Positions 11,901 through 23,900 of a DNA stretch of 60,000 nt are shown here, one piece after another (within the stretch, counting starts at the first letter, position 1; each line of letters starts with the position of its first letter). The stretch spans positions 7,466,493 to 7,526,492 of the forward strand of contig NC_049992.1 of the NCBI RefSeq assembly GCF_000003815.2. The letters are read 5' to 3'. Source of the DNA: Branchiostoma floridae (Eukaryota > Chordata > Leptocardii > Amphioxiformes > Branchiostomatidae). A model generated the notes under the pieces. It had not been told where the DNA came from and searched no databases. It saw only the letters and a list, made by a program, of their open reading frames with translations. The position numbers and the translations under genes were made by a program.

Positions 11901-14900
11901 CATGAAATTGAATAGCTCCATTTCTGAATTTTGTCTGTAACGGATTGCAAGAAACAAAACAAAGAAAAATCATAGAAGTACCTTACCCAAAGATACTCAA
12001 CTAATGCAAAACAAATAAAAGATACTTGTTAGTTTTGTACCACTATATTCATCTTGTCTCCCTCCCCATTTGTTTGCTAGTTAGAGTTCAACTGCAGACA
12101 AGTTACATTTGTGTCTGTGTCTGTGTGTGTGTGGGTTAGATGGAATGGATTTTTTTACTCAATGTTAACCTGAGGGCCTCTTCGAGGATACTGGGTACAA
12201 AACACAGTCGGCCATAAAAAGTTGTAATCCGTAATTCATAGCCAATGCATCGTGGACATCAAGTATTAACTTGGTTGTTTCTTCCTTCTCTCTCAAAGAG
12301 CCAAACAGTAGAAGAGCCAAAGAGCCAAAGCATTGTGGACCGCAAGTATTAACTTTGTTGTTTCTTCCTTCTTTCTTACAGAGCCAAACAGTAGAAGAGC
12401 CAAAGCCTCAAGAGGAGCCAAAGACTGAGACTCCCCCTCCCCCACCCCAGGCCAAGCCTGAAGAAACTAAGGTAGAAGTGAAAGTAGACCCACCAAAGGA
12501 AGAGAAACCAGAAGTGAAGGAGGCGCCGAAAGCCCAGGTTGTTCCTCCCAAGGTCGAACCTCCTGCGCCCAAGGTCGAGACGTCGGCGGCTCCGAAGGAA
12601 GACTCGCCGGCGCCCAAAGTGGACGGGGTGACCAACAATAATGAGACAGAGGAGAATGATGAAGATGTAGTAGAGATAGAAGACAAATCTGGATTAAAAT
12701 ATAAATATAGGGAAGGTAAAGAAACACGTATCTTACTATTGCCTGTTGCTTTTTTTCTTCAATCTTAAAACTTGTTAGAAATTGTTCATGCTTACATTAA
12801 CTTGTGAGATAGGAGAAGGTAAAGAAACATGTATCTGACTAATGCATGTTGCTATTTCTTCTTCTGTGTTAAAAATTGTAAGAATTTGTTCATACTTGCA
12901 TAAGCTTGCTACAGCACCTTGTCTTCACCTCCTTTACATAACAATTCATAGTTAGGATATAAACCCTGCTTATTACCTGAATATTTAACCTTCACATATA
13001 TATGATAATATTAATAATATTAATAATATTGCATGTTTTTGCTATATTTTATTGGATCATAGTTTTCAGTCTAGGATTATAAATAGACCTTCATTCTTTG
13101 TGCTCTAAAGATTTCCTAACCAAAAGAGCTTAGTTTTGCTTTACAAGAAACAATATCTTGTTGGTGTCTCATATTTTTATGTATAATATTTTGTTGTTTC
13201 CCCCGTCACAGACCAGTGGAGTCCATTGAATCCTGAGGGGAAGAAGCAATACGACAGGAGTTTCCTCCTGCAATTCCAGCCCGAGTGCATTGACAAGCCC
13301 GACGGACTGCCAAAGATCGTAGATGTCGTTCTAGACAAGCCTCTAATTATCACGCCGCAGCAGATGCAGGGGCGGCCGCAAGATTTCAGGGGGTACGTGT
13401 CTGAAAAGTTTTTCTTGTCATCTTAAGTGTAGCAATGACTTAACTAACCAATAAATGTATAACTAGTTATTTCTGACCCCTCCATAAGGAACTGTCCATC
13501 ACAATTAGTAGTTCAACCAATGATAGCAAGGCAATTCAGGGTTCTAGCTAGTGCATTTTAGTGTAGGGGGCCACTACGCTAAAATTTGTGACCCCTACGC
13601 AAAAATAAGGGCCACTACGCTAACTTTTAACTAGTGTAGTGGTGCTTTGCTGTCATTTGCTTGGTCAACAATGACTAATCAATGTCTGAACAATGAAAAA
13701 TGATGATATGCAACTCAAAACGGACCCAAAAATCCTAACTTTTAACTCTACATCTTCAAATCTCACCGTGGAAGGACCAAGACCCCCCTTCCACACCAAT
13801 CTCCTGATTAGTCGCTTTGCTACCATGCCATTCCCACTACGCTAAAATAAAATCCTGGCTAGAACCCTGCAATTATCATTTCAACCAATCAGATAGTGGC
13901 TGCAAAATGTCAAATGCTTGCATTTTCATGTTTTTATTTTGCATTTCTGTTTTGACCAAGGTGCGCAGAGGTATTGAATTTTTTTTATCTGCTGGCATGA
14001 ACGACAATATTGTATGTATGACAAATTTAGAAATTACCTTACTTTGAAATTAGCAACATGTCTTTATAAGTCAATGAAGGTTAGACGTGCGTAATAAGAC
14101 ACGCCAAAAAGCAGTTACTCAAGCTACTGGAATGTTTCCAAAATCATATTCAGTTGCTTGAGTAATTTCTATTTGGTGTATATCTTAGTAAGATTGTGAA
14201 ACAATATTAAGTATGGACATCATCCCCAGCCTTGTTTATAATTAAAGCTGTAATAAACAAAGAAAACTATTTTGGAACACAATTTGAATGTTTTTTTTCT
14301 CTTGTGAACAGAATGGGAGGGTTCAACAAAGGCGGCCCCCCGGGTATCCCTGACCTGATGCCATCCTACATGAAGTCGCCAGGGGGAGGACATGGAAGAA
14401 TGGTACATGTAGGTCTATCTAACGCTACTAGGTGGCTAGACTGTGTCGTGTTAAAATTCACCTTGTCTTCCTGTGCACAAAAGATCCTTGTTTTGTGTGA
14501 AGAAGCCACATAAGTGTGCACTAGACACTGTACAAAGTATAAAAGAAATTTTTCTTGTCCTGGTGTACATAAAAGACCTTTGTTTTGTGTTCAGGAGCTA
14601 GATTAAGTCTGCATTAGTTACTATACAAGTTAAGAAAGTACAAAACGTCTAAAAAGAATTGATCTTATGGCGGAAAAAGGATCTTTGGTCTTGCTTTAAC
14701 AGAATTAATTCTGTTGATTCTGTTTATAGGATTGTTTCTTAAGTTTTAATTTTTTTCAACTTTATCGTAACTAGATTGATTTTTTGCATCTGAGGTTCGT
14801 TTCAGTTCGTTTAGTATGCCTGCATTATCGCACAATGTTGTCTATGTTTGCTATTATAAATACAAACAAGTGAAACTTTGTTTGCTTGTTGTTTGAGCAG

Positions 14901-17900
14901 GGCCCTAACATGGGCAGACAGCAGAGTCGCGGTGGGAACAGGAGAGAGCCCAGGAAGATCATCCCCAGTCTGACCAACCGGTTGGACGATGTCGAGCTCA
15001 ACAAGTCCGAGAACGCCTGGAAACCTTCTTCAACGATAAAGAAAGGGTCGGAGAAGAGTCCAGAGGAGAAGGAAACTGACGTAAGATGCTCCTTCAGGTT
15101 TCCAGAAAACATTGTAGAACTTATATGAAAATCAATTGTATTGAATGAAATTTGTATAAGAAATTCTAAACTTTTACAATGAACCCGGAATGATGAGGTA
15201 GGGGTAAGAGGGTGTTGAATTTTCAGAAAAGTAGGGGAAAATCTTAAATTGAGAAGAACAGCCAGAAGAGAAATTCTAATTTGGAATAATAATCTTCCAT
15301 ATCAAGGTAGAGTTGTCAACTCAAGTTCTTACAAAGACCAAGAAATCAAAGAAAATTTACTTAACCCAGGGGTTACAAAATGTCTGTAACCACAATTGAA
15401 CTATGCTAGTTGAGCTTGAATAACTGTTGGTTAGGAGTTTTTGTCAGAACAGTCTTGTATTGAAAAACATTGAGGTACATAATGTTGAATGTCAGATGTC
15501 TTAGTGTTCAACTTTAAAAAATGTACTTTTCCTCTCTCCGCAGGAAATCTTCAAGAAGGTGCAGGGTATCCTGAACAAGCTGACTCCTCAGAAGTTCCAG
15601 ACTCTGTGTCAGCAGGTCCTGGATCTGGACATCGTGACGGAGGAGAGACTGAAGGGGGTCATTGACCTGGTGTTCGAGAAGGCCATCACGGAGCCCAACT
15701 TCAGCGTCGCATACGCCAACATGTGCCGGTGCCTCATTCATGTGAGTTGGCTGTATGTAGGGCTATGTAACATCAGGTGCAGAGGTACAGGTCTTTCCTG
15801 AACAAAACTCCCCGCCTGAAAGATCTGTTGTGTATTCTAGGTGTCACATTGTGTTTGATGTGGCATGAAACTATACACTGAAAAACGCGGGTAGTAAGCT
15901 TAAAAAACGTGAACGATATTCTGGTTGCGAGACAAAAATAAGCGACACTTCCAATATTTTGATATTTGCGCAGTACTAAAATCCTGTGCCTAAAGACAAC
16001 TGTCACTGGTGGCGAAATGTTGCATGACGGCATAGTCACCAGTCAAAAAGGGGCGTAGGTCCTCTTGAAAATTTCAGGCACATTGCATTAGATTTTTCAG
16101 AGAAGGCTGTGAGTGCGACACGGAAATGATGAGTAACGCTTCCCCGTGTTTCTGACAATTTCTGACGTTAGAAGGCGTTTTTCCTCTGATCCGATGCACA
16201 AGCTTCTCTCGCATTCTAGATTTTATTTTCAACAGCATTTAAAAAAAATTGTGTAACAGCAAGAGTAGGAAAAGGGAACGCAAAATCTTCGGTAAAAGGA
16301 GCTACCTGGTAAACAATTTTTAAGCTCCATTTTTTTGTTACTTTTACAGCTGAAAGTGCCCATGAAGGACAACCCCAAACAGACCGTCAATTTCCGCAAG
16401 CTGCTGCTCAACCGTTGCCAACGAGAGTTCGAGAAGGACAAAGACGATGAGCTGAAGAAAGACGAAAGGATGAAGAAAATAGAGCTAGCCAAGAACGTAA
16501 GTGCCCGACTTTCTGATGATAAACCTCCTTGTGAAACTGCGTAGGCCTGTGAAGTTGCAAATGATGAGACTTGGATTCCCCTACACTTTGTTTATAAGTG
16601 ATACAGCAAGTCACTGACGCAGCTCTGTGCAAACCCACAGGATTTGTGTGATTTCATAAGAATATGTAAAAAGACATGGAAAGTTCATGATTTGAATAGG
16701 CCTCGTTTAGTAGTAGCATAGAAGGGTATCTACAAAGATAAAGATTGTGTCTAAAGAGATCGCCAACCCAATGTCCCCCAGTATAATGCATTTCTGTATA
16801 TCGCAACTGAACATACCTGGGGGTTGCTGCACTAGAGTCTTTAAGTCAAAAACTGTGTTTCAAAGTGGCAGATTGATGTGTACTGGTAGATAACACGCTG
16901 AATGGGAGTTGGGATAGTTCATAGAAAAGTGAAGCATTATTGTCAAGTTTTCTCTTTAAAAGACTAAAAAGATGTCATAGATTTTAAAATGCAATGACCA
17001 ATCATGTGTCTTATTTTTCTGTAGGAGGATGAGAAGAAGATGATGGAAGTAGAACTGGAACAGGAGATGACGAAAGCCAGGAGACGATCGCTGGGTAACA
17101 TCCGCTTCATCGGCGAGCTCTTCAAACTGAAGATGCTGACGGAGAACATCATGCACGACTGTGTGGTCAAACTTCTCAAGTCCAACGACGAGGAATCCCT
17201 GGAGTGTCTGTGCAGACTGCTCACCACGATAGGCAAGGACCTGGATTTCGAGAAAGCAAAGGTGACCATCTTGAAGGAAGGGTGAAGTCTGTGTTGATGC
17301 CACGCCAAATTAGTTTCTTGGTTCTCTGACGTTTTACGGCAGAAATTTTTGCAAGAGGTCGAGATGGAAACTGCTCGAAAGCTGATGCACACAATTTTTT
17401 GTGTGTGTGGATTGGCTTGTACCAAAATACAGACTCACCCCTCTGTTTTGACACTGATTTTTTTAGTACACCCGTAATTTTAAAGTGGAGGACCAATAAA
17501 CTGATTTGTGCGGCCTACGTTTGGGTTGGTGCTGATGTGTTATTTTCAGAATGAATGGGAGTTGGTTCATTCATGCATTTTCTGCTGAACTTGCACCATT
17601 AAAACCTACTTATTTTTACACATTGTCACACATATATATTTGTACTCCATTGCACTTTGTTATGGACAAGGGTTCTGCTATATTTGAAAAGATGACTTTT
17701 TCAAAGATTGAGCAGCATCATTAGAAGTAAATTGCTTTGATAGAAATGCTTGATTTTTTTCCAGTTTAACCAAATTTTTCCAAATTAGGAATTAGACAGT
17801 GAAATCTCATTAAAGATAGTCAATTTGCGATCTGTATAGCTGTGGAAAGTATTATTGGTCTTATTTTTATACCAACACATATTACAACACCTTTGAGAAG

Positions 17901-20900
17901 GGTCTTGATGATGACAATGCCATGCCAAATTCAGAGGAATACATTACTTGTTCCCAAATTGTATCAGCAAATGTTCAATCTGTTTGCACAATGTTTTATT
18001 GGGAGTTGCCAAATTTGTGTGATTTTGCACTGACGAGCAAAAAAATGACCTTGTCTTTCCTGAACTGTACCTGATAAATGGTTAGCCATTCACGGGTAGC
18101 CAAACTTTTTGAAATTGAACATCCGTGTAAGTAAAACCATTTGTGGTGCTACAAGCTACAGGTAGGTGGGGAGGGGGGCGTGATCCTTGCACTCCCCAAA
18201 TGTCCCAAATTTTGCTGAAATTTTGATTTCCATGAATGAGTGCCTGCCTCTGTATGTTTGTGAATATCCTATTATCTCTGTTCCTCTTAGTTTGATGCTC
18301 GGCAAAAAGACTACCCCAGACGCCAGGTAAAGTACTGTCACGGATCAAAACCTTTCTGTTGTCTCGGATGAAAACCTTGCTTTTTTTTATCTGGCTGTAA
18401 AAGTAAGAAATCTTATGTTCGTTGTTCTGTTGAATTTTTTTTTTTACAACAAATTTTGTTTCTCTTGTGGTAGTTTGTATGTATGTGGCATGGATGAGTG
18501 TGTGTTTGTGTTCTTCGTGTTTACATGAAAACTGCTCACTCTAGGTTTTCCAAAAATTACCAGCACATACCTTTTTACTGGATGTACATTTAACATTTCA
18601 CTTGTCATTTGAAAGAGCACAGTTTCTTTTTTACTTTTGGTATCTGTACTTTTGTCATTTGGAATACATGTGTTTGATTTTAAAGTTTGTCATGGGTTCA
18701 AAATGTCCATGTTTTTTTAAATTTCTAAATGACCTGTAATAGTAACTCGGTTGCCTAAAACTTGGTCATATTTTCTTTCACGTTTTCAAATCCCTAACAA
18801 GTTACGTAATATTTCTGTCTTGCACCACACTTTTGTTTGTACCAAAAATGTCTCAGCAAATCTATTTTCAATGTTGAAAAGAATGAAACCAGTTTTAGAT
18901 TCATGAAATATTTGGCACTCATTTTTCAAAATGATACACATCAATGGAAAATGCTTTTCAAATTCAAATAAAACAAGCCTGGAAGATAAACAAAGCTTTG
19001 TACATGTAGTTAGATTCAAGTTAGGTAATTTGCTTTTCGGATTGAGAACCAATTAACTAAATTGCCCTGGCCTTATGTGACAGTATATCACAGTACTGTG
19101 GCATCTACAAATTTCAGACACCTGTTTCCAAAGAAGACAATGAAATGATGAGTAACACTTTTCTCCGTGTTTCTGACAATGTCTGACGTAAAAAAGTGTT
19201 TCCTCTGATCATTCTCACAAGTTTGTCTCAAATTTCATACTTAACTGTAAAAGTAGTGTTAAACAAATCTAAGATGAATTACTAATTACTAGACATTTTC
19301 AAGGTACCTTATAGCAATTTGGAAGCCCAATTTTCCTACTTTGCGCAATGTATCAGGTCATACCAATTTAATTTGTTGGTTCTCGGATTTAAAAAAGAAT
19401 AAAAAAGATATGCTCAACTCGAAAAACAATTATGAAAACAAAGCCAGATTTTTGCACAGTTTTATGTAGTGAATACAGTCACATTCAAGTTTTCCTCCCT
19501 GCCAATGCTTTTATGATGTTTTCTTGCTACATTTTTTGAAAATCCGAGGAGCTTCTTGAATCCAAGAACCAAGGAAATCAATTGGCGTGGCATAACTTGA
19601 AGAAAAAGTAGATATAGATAGGTCCACGATCTACTGTAAGTTTGTGAGTGGCATGTCATGTTGATGTTGGTGAGACCTGTGTGCTGACCAGCCCGGTGTC
19701 CCCTGTGTTCTACAGCCCCGGATGGACCAGTACTTCCAGCAGATGGACAAGATCATCAAGCAGAAGAAGACGTCTTCAAGAGTCAGGTTCATGATCCAAG
19801 ACGTCCTGGAGCTCAGGATGGTCAGTGTTTCTTTTTTTTTGTTCGTTCCAACTTTGTAAATAAACAAAAAAATACAATTTAACGTGTTTGAATGACCATA
19901 GACATATTTTCGAGAGCCGTCTGGGCACTGACCACTTTTTTCCTGGTCCTTTAGATGATTTGTGACACTGACACAGGCATAAAGTATACTATTCACATAG
20001 ACCAGTGAGTCTCCTGGATAGTATTCTTGTGCAGTTTTTACTATGAGAGAGATTTAAGGTCATAGTTTAACTTAATAATCTGAGACTAAGCCACAAAATG
20101 TTATGTATGGCCTTCCTCAGGTGGAGTGACCCACTTGCTCTGATCATGTGCTATTAAAAAGTGAAGGGTAACAGGAAGTGTGAAAGAAATGATGAGTGAC
20201 GCTTTGGTCCGTGTTTCTGATAACCACTGACGTTAGACAGCGTTTTTCTCTGATCTACTTCTCTCAAAAGTCTTGCTATATTTTTTAAAGACACTAAATA
20301 TTGTAAGGGTTAACAGTAAGAAAATGAACCTGCTTGAAAACGTGAGACTGGTTACATGCGACTTTAGAGAGAGATTTTATAGAACAAAATGAAACACTTG
20401 TGTTTTTTTTCTACTGCAGAACAACTGGGTGCCAAGAAGGGATGACAACAACCCCAAGACCATCGACCAGATCCACAAGGAGGCTGAACTGGAAAGCCAG
20501 CAGCAGAACCTGAAACTGGCACAGTTGAAACAGGACAGACGAGGGCAGGACAGAAGTAAGAAATTTATTTATCTATTTATCTTGTTGGGTAGTCCCTTCA
20601 GTTTTTTTATTTCCAAGGGAGCCCTGCAATTTAACAATAAACATATAACATAAAATGTAAATAATGGAACATAGGAGAAAGAACTTATCTAAATATGATA
20701 ATAATTATAATATCTAGTGTATTTTTCCGGAAATAAGTTAAACGCTAACAACTCAAAATCATTTATTACAGAAATGCATCATAACACTAAACATTTGAAT
20801 AGAACAGAACAACATAAACAAACTTCGAAATCAAGCTCATTTAGTTGTCGACTTGGAATGGTTAAAATGGTTTGTTTTTGTTTGTCGTCTTCATATCTAA

Positions 20901-23900
20901 ATTGGACTGTACCATGTTTCAGGAGGGGGTGGAGGAGGAGGGGGAGGTAGGAATGTCCCTCAGGCTGCTAGTACCCAGGACGGGGATGGTTGGAACACGG
21001 TCCCTGTCGGCAAGAGTGCGCGCGTCTCCATCGATCCCAACAGACTCAAGTTCTCCAAGGTGAGTCCAGAATTCAAGATGTGTTAAATGTCGGTTTAAAT
21101 AACATGTCTCCATTTTGTCCTAAAGAGAAGCTTATAGCTCAAAGGCTATAGTTCAAAAGTTATAGTTCAAAGGTTATACTGTAAATGTATCTTTTGCATT
21201 TCGAAGTTTGCGGGGAAATTACTTTCGTGGTAGCTGGAAAATGGAGTATTCCCGGTGGTTTAAGTTGGTGGTAGCACCATAGACTGCAGTCTCATACTAC
21301 ATTGTTTTGCAAAAACTGCAAATATAAAACCACTGTGAACATTTCTACATGTTCTGCATGTTCAAAGGGTCAAGCGAAACAGAGATAGGGTGTTTGCAGT
21401 AGTGACTATGATTGAGTTTTCATGCTGAAAACTTTCAGAAAGGAAATGGAAGACAAGGAGTGAGATGGTCTTTGATACCTTGTTGGGACCTAAACTAGCT
21501 ATCAGTATTGACTACTGAGGCAGATTAGTTTAAATGCTGAACACTTTTCATGTCTTTTAGAAAGGAAATTTAAGATAGGAAATGAGATAACCCTTGATTT
21601 CTATTGGGACCTTAGACCTAAATTAACCATCAGTAGCCAGGCAGATGAGTTTTAATGCTGAACACTTTTCATGTCATCCAGCAACAGTTTGACGATGGTA
21701 AACTCTTTGAGACCTTAGACCTAAACCTACCACCAGTAGCCAGGCACATGAGTTTTAATGCTGAACACTTTTCATGTCATCCAGCAACAGTTTGACGATG
21801 GTAAACTCTTTGAGACCTTAGACCTAAACCTACCACCAGTAGCCAGGCACATGAGTTTTAATGCTGAACACTTTTCATGTCATCCAGCAACAGTTTGACG
21901 ATGGTAAACTCTTTGAGACCTTAGACCTAAACCTACCACCAGTAGCCAGGCAGATGAGTTTTAATGCTGAACACTTTTCATGTCATCCAGCAACAGTTTG
22001 ACGATGGTAAACTCTTTGAGACCTTAGACCTAAATTAACCATCAGTATCCAGGCAGATGAGTTTTAATGCTGAACACTTTTCATGTCATCCAGCAACAGT
22101 TTGACGATGGTAAACTCTTTGAGACCTTAGACCTAAATTAACCATCAGTATCCAGGCAGATGAGTTTTAATGCTGAACACTTTTCATGTCATCCAGCAAC
22201 AGTTTGACGATGGTAAACTCTTTGAGACCTTAGACCTAAATTAACCATCAGTATCCAGGCAGATGAGTTTTAACGCTGAACACTTTTCATGTCTTCCAGC
22301 AACAGTTTGACGATGGTAACATCCAGCTGGGCCCCGGCGGCCGTCCTGGCGCGTTCGGCGGCTGGATGAAGGGCAGCAGCGGCGGAACGGGCGCCAAGTC
22401 CGCACAGCAACAGCAGCAACAGCAGCAGGAGGATTCTGGGAGATCTACACCTTCGAACAGGTAGGGGTGTTTGTGGAATTGTCATCACAATTGGTTTGTT
22501 TTTCTTCCTGTCAGCAAAGTGCTTACCTATGCCTGCTGCTGATCCCTGGTCTTCTTTTTTTTTTTTTTGCGAAGAATTATTCTGCTTTTGGCACTTTTTC
22601 CAAGTTGGCTGCCTGAAGTTTGGATATCGTGATTCTCGAGAGATAATCTTTCTTAAGGACCAGTTTCCATTTTTGATGCCTCATCAAAATTGAAAGTATT
22701 CATTTTAAAACTTTATTAAAATGTGAATTGAGACTGACATTCATTTTATTAATTTATAAAAGTACAGCATAAAGAAGTTGTGTAAACAGTGATAATTATA
22801 TATGTATGAGTATAGTAGATGCTTTTATTAGGGAGTAGGAAAAGGATAAGTTTGATTTTCATTCTGGAAAAATGTCTGTAGACGATGTATGTTGTAGCCT
22901 AAGGTTGTGTTTTAGCGATGCTATCAGAATGGCTTTCAGTTAACCTTGAAGTTGTGAGAATTTCGACATGTCCGGCAGCCTTTGTAAGAAGTGCCTGTTG
23001 CTGTGTGTGTGGTGTGATGGTGTTCCCTTTTCTCCACTGTTTACTGTAGATACTCTGCACTAAGTGGTGATATGAGCTATGATGCCTCCAGGAGAAACAC
23101 AAGCAGGTGGGTTCCCCTTCCTAACTCCGCTTCATTTCTGTCTGTCTCAAACTTTGGGATGACGATAGATTTCATCTCTAAGAGCAACAGTGTGTGGTGT
23201 ATAGAGCAGCATTGTCTCCAGCTTTAAATTTTATTCCGTCCAACTCATTGTTTGAGAGCTCATGATGCCATCCTAGCTGTTAAATCTGTCATGTCAAGCA
23301 ATGAAAAAAACATATATATTTCATGTAATGAAGTTCAGGTATTCGGAATGGAAAGGGTAGAATCTTTTTTACGTCCCAGCAAGCGGATTTCCGTAACAGG
23401 AGGGAGGGAGGGAGCGTCCTGGAGACAGCCCTGGTATAGAGGTACACTATTTTGTGAGTGAAAAAAAGCTGGCAATCCAAAAAGTTGTAGCATTTTAAAA
23501 AAGCCTTTTATTGTCCCCATCTGCAAAATGTCGAACATTTTGGCAACACATCAGAGGTGGAGGCATTTTTGGTCTACTTTAAGCAATCCTTTTCGATGCT
23601 GAAAACCTTGCCTGTTTTTAAAGAGTAAATGTATGTATGATTGAAACAAGTCATAGAATGTATCTCAAACTGCAAAATTTTGTCAGGGGAAGACTTTAAA
23701 CCTGCCTGCTTAAGGTTGTTGTCAAAGATGCCTGGTTTCCATGGTTACAGAGGAGGCTCGGGCTCCAGAGACAACAGTAAGACAGGACGTGGGCAGCAGC
23801 AAGCCCCTGCCATCGGCCGCAGGAACAGCAGGGACCAGGCGCGGGACGATCAGAGGTTCGCGCGGGATTCCGTCGTCGACTCCCTCAAGAGAATCGAGAG

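Noticed and set aside
21660-22300. CRISPR-like array (regular direct repeats)
   Set aside because: The whole 103-bp unit repeats, not a short repeat with unique spacers, and the DNA is an animal intron; a minisatellite explains it.
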